A DNA stretch of 64,000 nt, from positions 62,001-126,000 of the forward strand of contig JBBPSI010000023.1 in assembly GCA_038093515.1 (NCBI GenBank), given 5' to 3'. The translations under genes were made by a program, and so were the position numbers. The notes under the pieces are model-generated. The model had not been told where the DNA came from. It saw only the letters and a list, made by a program, of their open reading frames with translations, and searched no databases. Of the stretch, positions 21,976-38,641 are shown one piece after another; the first letter of the stretch is position 1; each line of letters begins with the position of its first letter. This stretch comes from Butyriboletus loyo. Its lineage: Eukaryota; Basidiomycota; Agaricomycetes; Boletales; Boletaceae.

Positions 21976-24898
21976 ATGAACGGTGTCCGCAGATTTCTCA
22001 GTGGAGGCGGGTCCCTGAGCACACCACCACCACCTCCGCCCCCTCCCCAGCCTCCACCGCCAGCACCAGCACCTACACCTGTCACACCGCCCCCACCACC
22101 TCCCGCGTCCTCAAAACCGTCCTGGCCACTTCAGAACTCCTCGCCGACCTCCCCCACGGATGGAAAACCCGCCAGCAGCACGCCAGGTCTGGTCATTCGC
22201 AAGGAACGGACGAAGCCGTCTCAAGTAACGTCTCCAACGAGTGAGCAGACTCCCGGAAACACTTCTGTCAAATCCCCAAGGTTGGAATCGACGCCTGCTT
22301 CGGCACGCTCACCCACAAGCAGTATTGCATCCTATAATGTCACCTCACCGACCCGCAAGCCCGTCCCGAATGACGCTGCGACCATCCTTGGCTCACCCTC
22401 TTCGTCTCGTGTGCCACCGCCGGTTATGGCTCCACCCATGAAGTCGAAGAGTAGCATGGGGTGGAAACGCACGTCTGGATTGGTCAATATCCGGGATGAA
22501 CTCCTCATGAGCTTGCTCACCAGCGAAGCTGTTGTCGACAGTCGGGAATGCGAAATACTTAGTGCTGAGGAAGTCGAAGAGCTCAAAAGAGTGCGTCTGA
22601 ACAGATTACTTCCTCTTCATCCTCACACCCCTTTCAAGGAGTATCACGTTCTCAAGATTCGACTGACGGCGATGCAGAAAAAAGTCGAACTCGAAACCAA
22701 GATTCGTGACGCAGCACGATCGCTGTCCAAGGTGAACGCAGTGCACAAAAAAGTTTCGAAACAAACAGAGGAGCAACTAGAGATGGCCGAACGCAAGGTC
22801 GCGACGGCGCAAAAAGAACTATGGCGTGTGTCGGAGCGAACGAGCGAGGTATATCAAAAGCTACTCGAACATCGTGCTGGTGTGCTTGGCTACTCTGTCC
22901 ACAGGATGGAAAAGAAGATTTTTCCTTCCTTGAGTGGTGCATCTGAACTGGACGCCTCGAAAGCCATTACGCTGAATCGAAACTCGACTATTAGCTCTGT
23001 CGCCAGTACTCCTTCCACCCCATCAAAATTTGACGGCGCGCATTTATTCGCTGGGCATGCGGACGCGCAGATCCCAAAAGTACCTCTTTCCGCATCTGAT
23101 ATTGCTACTCTCGAGGCCAACCTACGTGCTGCCACCGAGTCTCTCAACGCGGCGAACAAGAAGAACGCAGAGTTGGCGCGCGAGCTGTCCCATCTTTGTT
23201 TGGAGAAGGAGCAGATAGAGACGACGATGAGTATGGAACTTCAGAACGCTGAAGAGACTGTCGCTGCACTAGAACAGGAGATACCGCGGTTTGAGGAACT
23301 CCAAGCACGTTGCGATGAGTTGACCAAAGAGCATGCGCAATGGGAAGAGGACACGCGGAGATTGGCAGCACGGGAGCGGGAAGTGGAGAGGCTTGAAAGA
23401 CGACTCGAGGTATTGGAAGAGAAGAGTAGCGAGATCACGGAAATGGAGAGGATGCTGGGTTCAGTTCAGGAGAAAACAGGCGTGGACTTGCAGAGGAAAG
23501 GTGAAGACCTTTCAGCCCTTCAGGTGGAGTATGAGGAGGCACGTGCACATTGGCAGGCAGAAAAGGCTGTGATGGAGGATGAGTTGGATCGGCTGAGAGG
23601 AGGTGGCGAAGCGCAAGCGGAATTGGACGACGCAATCGAGACTCTTCATACGCTGATGCAGCTCCACGATGTCGATCATGCATCCAGGGATACATCGTTG
23701 CAGGGTCTTTCGGCATCAGTTGGAGCCCACCTCGAGAACCTCTCTGCGATCATAAAAGAAATCGGCGATTCCCGAGAGCAACTGGAGTCTGGGCTCCAAG
23801 CAGAACTCGAGGCATCACGGCGAGAAAGGGATGATGCAAAACGGGAAGTCCTTGTATTGAACACCCGCGTGAAGGTGCATACCCTCTTCGATCTAGTCAC
23901 ATTCAGCTTGACACTAAAATTCATTTTTCAGGAACTAACCGCGCCAACCATCTACAATGGTCCGCCGATCGAATACAAGGGCGATGTTACCGATGTCGTT
24001 GCACTCTTACAACCCGTGTGGGCCGTTCTGCCTGCCCCTGAACTACGTTCCGCAAAACTTAACACGCCGCGCCACCTCCGAGCGACTTCCACGGCGTCAA
24101 GCACTACCAAATTAGGGTTACCCTCTTTGTCGGACATGGACATCCGCTCCCTCAAGGCGCTGTATGACCCGAAATCACCCCAAGCTGCCGTCGGCGGACC
24201 TTTCTCTCTCGAAGCTTTTGTCGCTCGCATTCAAGCCTTGGTGATCGACGACCGCACATTGATCGAGCGACTGATTCGATTCGCGCAAGCTCATGATCTA
24301 CTCAAGAAGAACGCGGAGCGTGCACAGAAGCTCGCTGAGGAGAGTAATGCTGCGCTGGAGACGTATCAAATGCAAGTCGCCACCCTTGACGATCAAAATT
24401 TTGCATTACAAAAGAAACAGGCTACGTTGTGCGTGTTTTCCCCTCCTGGTTCATTTTGCGGCACAAAAAAATTATTGGCTCCAATTTCATTTTCTACTTT
24501 GTCATGCGATCGGTTGCTCATGTGTGATGTGATGCAGGATGAACGAGATACAGGAACTGCAAACCGCTGTCGATCGTACGAGAGCGGAGAAGAGGGATAT
24601 AGAGACGCATGCTGCTGATCAAGCAGAAACATGCAGACAACTCACGGAGGCCAACAACACCCTCAGCGCCAAGGTGCTCACCCTCGCGCAAGAGGTAGCA
24701 TCAGCCCCTGAGATGGTACGCAAGCAACTCGAGGGTCAACTGGACGAATGTCGAAAAGCGCTTCATGAAGCCGAGGAAGAAGTCAAAGCGATGCGAATGT
24801 CTGAACAGACGCAGCGGATTGCGTTGTTGGACGAGCTCAACTCGATGCAAACCGATAATGTGAATCTGAGGACGCAGTTGCGCTCGCTCAAGAAATAA
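21976..24898 (+). CDS. 'Up-regulated during septation protein 1' (Usp1) domain coiled-coil protein
   Basis: Three exons, 21976-23874, 23932-24428 and 24538-24898; 918 aa. The N-terminal ~150 residues are polyproline/serine-rich (runs of 8, 4 and 6 prolines). Residues ~165-265 match the fungal Usp1 domain: VNIRDELLMSLLTSEAVVDS, ILSAEEVEELK, then ALETKIRDAARSLSKV-like sequence. The remainder is long coiled coil (about residues 380-630 and 780-918) with a globular-looking stretch between (YNGPPIEYKGDVTDVVALLQ). This domain is known mainly from Agaricomycetes and Ascomycetes and was named from a gene induced at septation; a scaffold role at septa or the cytoskeleton is inference. Both introns sit between well-phased blocks; the 57-nt first one is a multiple of three and open. 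Confidence 0.88.
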
Positions 24899-27133
24899 TT
24901 GTCGTTCGCGTCGGAGGGGGGGAGGCCGTTTTTACATGGGGAATAGAGGAAGGGTGAAGGTACCTAGCTGCCTGAAAGACCAGTTGGCGACCCATGATCC
25001 ACCTTTCGTTCTTTGCAAAAAGAAAAACTTCGTGTCATTTTGTCCAGACCCGAATGCGTTTTTTTCTCTTTTTCTGCTGTTTCATGTCCATCCTCCTTTC
25101 CGCAAACTACGATACCAGCGTTTTTTCTTTTCTTTATTTCCTCGGAATACCCACCCGATCCGATCGATCATTTTTGGGGCAAGGTGTCTTGGTTAGATGT
25201 CCTGCTGTTATGATCCCCTCGGTTTTCTTTGTTTCGACGTGTCCGTATATTCAGTGTACACCCCGCTTCACAAAAATGTATCCTCACGCACTCACTATCC
25301 GATTTGCTAATCCGAGCATTTTCCATCTCTCTATCTCCTAGGACTTTTCTGTGTATCGTCCTGGCGTCTGGTCGTCGGTCGTGTGACTCAAAACAAGGGG
25401 GGTGGTTCTTTCGTACGAAATATACTCTAATCTACACGTCGTCGTCCAAAAAAAAAAAGAAAACCCTGCCTCGTGCGACGGCGACGCCGTTATCATCCGT
25501 AACGTCATCGTGTATGCCAGCGTTACACTACCAGAGCAGCGACGTCGTCAACAAGATAAGAAGCGGGAAGAAGTTGTCTGTGTTTTACCTCCGAGTCCTA
25601 TATATTCCCGCGGAGATGATCCACATCCGACGAGCCGCCGATCACATCACCAACCCTTGAAACAGATACAGAACGTCCACCACTTTGTGGGCGGTTCGTC
25701 AAACGTGTCGGACGAGCAGGAAGAGAGGTCCGAGTCGACGTCAAATCTGTAGGCGGACGTGCGGAGACGAGCGGAAGATGCCTGTGTGTATGTGTACATA
25801 TACATATATACCATGTAGGATGGATTTGGGTCAGGGACGAGGATGGAAAAAGACGAGGGGGAATCCATACACGTTGTAAAGCCCTCAGTCTCATATCCAT
25901 GGCGCGTTCGTTCTCGATAGGTCTCGTTGGAGAAACAGTTATTCGTAACGACACGTGGAGGGTCGACGGGGACAAAGTGGGGCTGCGGCGAGGGCAGACA
26001 GCAAGGGAAAGGGAAAGTGGTGGGGGAGGTGAGGTCTATAGACCGTAGCCGCTGATGAAATTGTGAGTGGGTGGTTGAAGGAGGGGGGGCGCTATGAGGC
26101 GCTTTTTATAAGCCTCGCCCGAGGAAAAAGGGCGTTGTCTGCACGCCCCTGTCCCTTCCCTTCGATTGTTTCATGATTCATGAAGACTTGTTTGGTTTCG
26201 CCCGACTTGGTGTTCCCAGAAGGCGATCGGGGCAGGGGGGTTAAGTTCAAGTACGTGATGCACACTGGATTACGTCTCTGAGAGCGCGCTAGCCGGGTGG
26301 CCATACCGGGTCGGGTGGGTCTATGAATCAACCGTCACGTGGCTCGAAAAGTAAGGATTCGTGCAAGGTTCTCGAGCGCTCCTTGGTGCTAGATTCGGAA
26401 TCTGGTGGTAGTGGTGGGAGGGTAAGAGTTTCGTGAACGCCTGGACGCTAAGCTATAGCGTCGGACGAACGCCTGGGCCCGAATAGCGCAAATAGGATGG
26501 AAGAAGGCATAGATAGGGGAAATAAGACCATATCACGCTGCCGTAAGTAGCCCAGTTGCGGCATATTCCTTCGGTGTGCATGCGATGCGATAACGCACGG
26601 AGAAAGTGGCGAGGACAGCGAAAGGGACCGAGGTCATGGACTGTGGAAGGATTGATCGAATCGATCGACTCATGCGACGACAAGTCAACTTGCTACTACA
26701 GCACGTCGTGGCATACAAGTCGAACACGATGAACTGCGTGCTTAGTGCTGAATCCTGGGTCCTGGGCAGATAGGCATTGATATTATAATAAGGCAGCACG
26801 TACCTTGCATTCCCTATCCGCAAAAGGAATGGCGATGGACCATTGACATGCTCTGCAACGTTGAAAGTGCGCGTCGATCGATGTCCAGTCAAGGCCATCA
26901 TCACTACCCTAGGTTGTCGTAACACTGGCAGCGTCAGATGGAAACTGTGTCACGAAGGATTCAAGTTTGTTCGGCTTGTTTGAATCAAACGACAGGTTCT
27001 TTGTCATGTCACTCGAATGGTTCAGCTCAGGTTTGAGACAAATGAAAAACAAAGTGCGCACGTCCGACGGAAGCAGAGATTACACGTCATATTCCTCGAG
27101 TGTTCAATATGTTCACAAAAGTTTGCAAACCAA
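24899..27133. other. Long intergenic region upstream of tRNA-Arg
   Basis: 2.2 kb without a convincing gene. The first 350 bp downstream of the Usp1-domain stop is strongly pyrimidine-rich (25035-25145), consistent with a 3' UTR or terminator-like tract. An A11 run lies near 25447. An alternating AT/GT microsatellite lies at about 25788-25822. The longest ORF (26533-26925, minus) has no recognisable motif and no splice partner. Confidence 0.5.
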
Positions 27134-27214
27134 GCCCTCGTTGTCTAATGGTTATGACGTCAGACTTCTAAATAGATTATCTGGAGGTTGTGGGTTCGAG
27201 TCCCACCGGGGGCT
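27134..27214 (+). tRNA. tRNA-Arg(UCU) with 8-nt intron
   Basis: A complete cloverleaf can be drawn. The acceptor stem GCCCTCG (27134-27140) pairs with CGGGGGC (27207-27213), discriminator T27214. A D arm follows at about 27143-27158. The anticodon stem TCAGA (27160-27164) pairs with TCTGG (27180-27184), and the T arm GTGGG-TTCGAGT-CCCAC closes at 27190-27206. Fifteen nucleotides lie between the anticodon stem halves: the seven-base loop CTTCTA+A plus an 8-nt intron after position 37 (27171-27178). The anticodon TCT is at 27167-27169. A T-rich stretch (TTTACTTTTATTT) follows and fits a Pol III terminator. CCA is not encoded, as expected for a nuclear eukaryotic gene. Confidence 0.9.
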
Positions 27215-28066
27215 TTACTTTTATTTATTTCCTTTCTGAGTACTCCTTCGTGCAATAAATTTTTTGTTCGTCGTTGGTGATGATCGATGATCAATGAACT
27301 GCAGGAAGGTGAATTGAATATCTGCCATCCCTGTCACAGGGACATTGTACATACTATGCCTTACCAAACAGCGGCGTGTCTATTTGGAGTTTGCGTGTAC
27401 CGATTTAATCGATAGTCTTCCATAAGGCATAGCCCGCTGCTCAGTTGCGACGACTCACGTAAAATTTCTACCCATCTCGAGCCCCAATCCACATTTCCCA
27501 AACAACGAACAGGACCCAGGCTGGGTGACCGTGTGGATTACGGAAGATCTTTGTCGAGTTCACGCACTGAGTCTGAGATCAGAACAGGATTGTCTATATT
27601 TCGGTCACCGGAGTCTGTTTTTACGGGTACTCTCACCTCCACGGAATTCTCGCCCGTGTGAGCACAATGTGGAATGTTCGGCGACGAAAGGGAAGTGACC
27701 GATTGAGACGGATGCTGAGCTGGTCCAAGTGTGCCGTCAGTAAAGGGGCCGTTTAATCGTTTTCACCAAGATATGACGACTACGCCGCTCTAGGACCATG
27801 GATATGGGCGCCGTTGTAGTCTGGTTCCAGTCGACCCTGGCTGGTGGGCAAGGCAGATCGATTTGTTTTCAGTGGTAGAACGGCGCTGGCAGGACGCGGA
27901 AGCATTCAAGATTGGAATCCGCGAACGTCTGTGCCATTTCCCACGGCGAAGTGGAGGTGCGACACGATAACTTGGTGCCCAAATTCAATGCCCGCTCCCA
28001 CACATCCACACCAGAGAGCGTAAAGGTCGCCAACGCGCATCTTGTTCACTCTCTCTCATCTTCGAC
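27215..28066. other. Intergenic between tRNA-Arg and KDM5 homologue
   Basis: 852 bp holding the tRNA trailer and the KDM5 promoter and 5' UTR. An ORF at 27912-28226 overlaps the KDM5 start in another frame and is treated as a shadow. Nothing else is evident. Confidence 0.45.
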
Positions 28067-34238
<6,172 letters not shown>

Positions 34239-35054
34239 AGACTCGATTTGGTTCCGCTCGAGTTGTGGCTATCTCTTTTCACCTTGTTGTGTGTGGGTCT
34301 GTTCTCTCGTATGATTCTCCTACTCCATTGTTTTATTGTACGAGTAGCCCGTCCCCTCCTCTGACGATCTCGCGTCGCTTCGTTTGCATGGATTGGCTTT
34401 TTTTCCCTCTTTCTTTCTTCGTTTCCAAGTACAACCTCCGTGTTCCCGACGAATATTCCTATATTCCTATCCCGTGATTTTTTTTGATAAAAAAAAAGAC
34501 AAAAATCGATCACCAAAAAAAGTGTGATGTTTGCGTGGAACGGGACGGGACGACTGTGACTCCACTCGCGCAAAAGGTTGAGGTGGGCAGCGGACAGTGG
34601 ACAGTAATAGTCCTGTGTTCAAAACCAACTTGGATGTCCTATATTTTTTTTTCTCCTCTGGTGTAGACATGCGTTGTGCGTTACAGAATCGAAACATGCG
34701 ATGCGATGCAAGACGGGCCGAACAAGAGCGGGTTCTCAGGAAAGCAAAAATACTGGTGGAACAGCCTGGATCCCCCTCGAAGAAGCGGGCAAAAGAAACG
34801 CCAGGTGACAGCGTTCCCCCTTTGAGAAAAAGACAAATAAAATAAAATAAATGCAAAAGTGCTCTATGAGGATTTCTTTTTTTAAAAAGAAACAAAGAAA
34901 CAAAGAAAAGAAAACTGTCCCGACAAGAGGGTGGATCCCTCGATCCGTTTTACATGTTCCCGCCTTCCCTCCTCCAGTAAGTTTACCTTGCCTTCTCGCT
35001 CTCCCGCTCCCCCCCCCCTCCCCTCACGTCCACGTTCACGTTCACGTCCTTCTC
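34239..35054. other. Convergent 3' region between KDM5 homologue and ALR1-like gene
   Basis: 816 bp between two stop codons facing each other. T-rich and A-rich blocks (34470-34520, 34640-34660, 34845-34915) fit 3' UTR or polyadenylation sequence for both genes. ORFs on either strand here have low-complexity content and no family signal. Confidence 0.5.
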
Positions 35055-37722
35055 TCAACGTCGAACCATGAAGCGATAGGTCGTGTATCCGCCGATGAGC
35101 GCAAAAGCAGCGAGCCCAGCGACGATGGAAAAGAACCACGCATGGCCTTCCTGTTACAAACGAGGGTTCCCGCATGTGTTAATTTTCCAAGGCTGTCAAA
35201 AAAAAAAAAAAAGCGAGGGAACGCGACGTACTAGTTCATCCTGTCCTGGTACATGGACGTTCATTCCCCAAAGACCTGGTCAGGCGTATGGGATTCAGGA
35301 CACCCCTTTATGCGGGCAGCCAAGTGAAGAAGAAAGGGACGGCACCTGTGATCAAGTTCATCGGTATAAGCACCGTACCGAGGGCGGTCAGTTTCGAAAG
35401 GACATCGTTGATCTGGTTGTTGGCGTCTGTCATCTCGATCGAGATTTGGGCGAGATAATTCGAGTGGGAGCGGGAGAGGATTTTTTCATAGTGGTTCAGG
35501 TTTTGAGTCATGGTGATCAGGTGATCCTGTTGTCCATCAGATTAGTGACTCAAAATCTTCTCGGACTTTGTTCTTTGTCTGAGATGAGCATACCTGAATG
35601 TCAGAAAGATAGAGGCCCTAGAAGAAAGGGAGGATGCTGTGGTCAGCACCGGTCGCCAAGCAACGAAAATGAAAAAAAAAGACTTGCGATATCCGACGTA
35701 GGCGCCACCCTCCAATTCTCATTACATCGTTTCGCCAAGCCCTTGACAACGTCCGCTTTGTTACCCATCAGTCTCAAGAGTCCCATCACCTTCTTTCGAC
35801 AAGTCCCAATCCGGCGTAGCATGTCACTTTGCTCGGCATCTTTGAGGATAAGCACGAGCTCATCAATAGAGTCGACTTCGTACTCGATCGATTGGATGAG
35901 TGGCCCAAAGGCATCAGTAATATCGTCGATCAGGGCATATGAAATCCAGTCCGACGTGACGTTGATGTAGTCCTTAAGTTGCTTGATCCGACGGCGTACG
36001 TTCTGTGGGTGTGGTGTTGCGCGAAAGTGGAACTGACCGATAACCACAAGGTGAGACCAAAAGGACGCATTTGCATCACAGTGACAAGGACGCACAGACA
36101 AGATGCCCTCGCGGAAGACAATGATGTACATGTTCAGCGGCTCGAGATAGGTGGGGCTGTACGGATCTTGATCGAAGCTTCTGAAACAAACGAGGAAGTA
36201 ATTCCGGAAGAGTTCAATCTTCTCGCGAGCTTCCTCCATTTGGATGTCTTCTGTGGTTAGTGGGTGGATTGAAAATACCTTGAGAACGCTGCATGAGTGT
36301 GCGCATGCGGTAAAAAAGTGTGGGTGTGATCACTTTACTCAGCACTTTCATCTCTTCATCGGTTGGACACTGTATATCGAGCCACCACGTATTCGCCTCG
36401 GCATCGGCACTCGATGCTGGTCCTGAACCGTTTGGGCGACCTGGATCAACCTTTTCCGCGGGTCGTCCGGAGGAGACATTACGATAGCTCGCTGGCACTC
36501 CTTCAAGGCCCGATGGGGTTCTTTTCTCGTTGGGGATGAAAATACTCGGGCGAGAAGCAAGCATAGGCACCGGTGCGTTGAAAGCGAGGGGTTCTCCCGT
36601 GGCGTCCTCCCGTCTCGGAGCAGGAGAGGGCAGACCACTGAACAAGTCCTCAAAGGATTGACCCTCTGCCGGGAGTTCACATAAGCTCCGGGCATGAATG
36701 GTCGCCGACAAGGCGTTGGAATAAAACGAGAATCTGTACGGTCTATCATGGCCTGGGGACGCGGCACCAATGCCTGGCGGAGGGGATGATGCGTATCGGT
36801 GGAATATACCAGAGACATCCTCGGACGATGGGACTATGCTGAGCTGGCCAGTGGCCATGAGTCTCGCCGAGAAACCCGATGCTGGCTCGTTCGCCTGATG
36901 TTCAAAAAGTGCCACTTTTGCTCTGCCATTCCTACGATGGGGTCGCGGAAGAGGCGCACTTTCACTAAGCTTACGTTGACGAGCACCCGGACGCCGAGGA
37001 ACAGCGGCGGACCCTACAGACAGACCAAATGCCCCGCTGCCAGGCGATGGAGGTGACTTTGGTTGCTCGTCATCCCTCTGCCCTTTCGGGTACCGAACCC
37101 TCATCACAGGTGAATCGATAGGCGATGTAAGACCTAAACTCTCCTTTTCTTCTGCAGCAAAGTTTTCGAGAGGCGCAAAGTCGAATACGAACCGCGCAGA
37201 ACTGACTTGATACCTCGGCGACGGTTCTCGATGGTTCGGTAGCGGATACTGGCCTTCGATGGCAACGAGGAGGGACGAATCCTGGGGCTGGTTTAGTCTG
37301 AGGTCCAGAGTCGAATCCCGCGCAGTGCCATGACCGCCGTGAACGATATCTTGATCAAGCGCATTTGATTCCTCCCCACGAGCCAACCGAAGATCGTGTT
37401 GTTCGACAGCTGAGAACAATCCAAACGGTAACTCAGAGGACGTTCGAGGGTCATCAAAGGGAGAAGTGGGCTGTACGAGTGTTTCCCTCCGCGCACGGGA
37501 GAGATGTAGCGCCATATCTACGTCCATAGTTCGTTGTCGTTCACGGGCATCAGGATCCAGGGAACGTGTAAGCGTCGGGGATCCGCGAGCACGGAGGGTA
37601 GGGTCTGCAGAAGCGCTCGGGCTGGAAGTGTCTATGTCACCTCTCCACCTCGTGGGAGACACAGCTCTGATCGAGGAAGGCGACGTTGAACGCACGGGTG
37701 GGTCGTCAAATGGAGAAGCCAT
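35055..37722 (-). CDS. ALR1: CorA-family Mg2+ transporter of the Alr1/Mnr2 type
   Basis: Exons 37722-36334, 36278-36096, 36032-35688, 35617-35594, 35526-35346, 35275-35232, 35150-35055; 2262 nt, 753 aa. It transports Mg2+ across the plasma membrane (Alr1) or vacuolar membrane (Mnr2). The long N-terminal ~430 residues are disordered and Ser/Pro-rich, as in fungal ALR proteins. The CorA core follows: WWLDIQCPTDEEM, VFSIHPLTTEDIQMEEAREK, IELFRNYFLVCFRSF, a helical stalk (LYLSDIQDHLITMTQNLNHYE), first membrane helix LGTVLIPMNLITG, the signature GLWGMNVHVPGQ, and a second membrane helix FFSIVAGLAAFALIGG. The 24-nt exon 4 (GLYLSDIQ) lies between a GC-AG intron (35687-35618) and a normal one. Tandem with BST1 upstream. 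Confidence 0.94.
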
Positions 37723-38641
37723 CTCGTTACTCGAATTTTCACGGCGGGCTGTCCAAGCACGTTATACGATCAACAAAATCGAGACTATGACCAGAAGAAA
37801 CAGTACCTCAAGGTAAACGTCGTGGACGGGTCAAGCGGTCAATTGGGGACTGCCACCACGACCGAGTTGAATTGAAGTTCATGAGATACGAAAACGTGCC
37901 CGCATACTTACGATTACTAAATATGTACAACCCTTTGGATCACGTGAAAATTACGCTGCAAAACCACCGAGTTCTCGACATTTAAATATTGTGACTACTG
38001 ACCAGTCCAAGTTTTTATGGCCAAATCGCAGAATCGAACGGCTGCGTTCCAATCTCGGTCGTATGCTCTGCGGTATAAATGAGCAACTCGGTCAAAACTT
38101 GACACGACGGTCCGGAACGCCACGCTATAATAAAAGCAGGCACACCCCGATATCGGTCCTGATGCCAAATTAACTCTCTTACATACAGTTAGATCCGCTC
38201 ACGCTCCACTTGGCTTTGGGCTTATCTGAACCTTAGTTGATCGGACAAATGGCACTATTCCTCATCCAGTCGCCAGAGCTGCGTGGTTTGTTGGGATGAC
38301 AATATATTCTTTCGTAGAGCGTAAGCCGGCTTTTGCTCGGGCTGGACGAAATACTTGTCGACGAGGAAGCACGAACAGAAAACCACGCCCGGGAATGAAT
38401 GAACATGCACAACGGACCCCATCATCATCATCATCATCTATAAAACCACACCGTCATCTGGCAAAGCACCAAAATCGCCATCTGAACACTCGCCACATCA
38501 TACACTACATAAGCCCTCCGTCCACCCCCAAAAAACGCAACGACAGCCACGACAACCCATCCCCATCGCAATGAAAACCGCCACGCCGGCCTGTATAACA
38601 TAGCACGGGACCGATACGAGACGAACGGTCGTGATTCGGAT
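37723..38641. other. Intergenic between ALR1-like start and BST1 stop, with transposon relic
   Basis: 919 bp. The part next to ALR1 is its promoter. From about 38150 the sequence includes one copy of the relic repeat described separately and a short (CAT)n run at 38421-38439. No intact gene is present. Confidence 0.5.
38246..38295 (-). mobile_element. Tc1/mariner-like relic, copy 1
   Basis: The 35-nt block 38246-38280 matches 50731-50765 with a single mismatch, and similarity continues weakly to 38295. On the minus strand both copies end an ORF with LWRLDEE followed by a stop codon. The better-preserved copy at 50.7-51.0 kb has a helix-turn-helix-like N-terminus of a transposase, so this is taken as a remnant of the same family. 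No ends or target duplication are visible. Confidence 0.4.

Noticed and set aside
25402..25975. Overlapping ORFs on both strands in the gap after the Usp1-domain gene
   Set aside because: They include homopolymer and microsatellite translations and have no conserved motif or splice partner.
34467..34895. 142-codon minus-strand ORF between KDM5 and ALR1 genes
   Set aside because: It begins and ends in poly-Lys/Phe translations of A/T-rich tracts and lies between two converging 3' ends, so it is most likely UTR.
38421..38439. (CAT)n run considered as a possible CRISPR-like or satellite array
   Set aside because: It is a short trinucleotide microsatellite without spacers; no CRISPR array is expected or seen in this nuclear fungal DNA.
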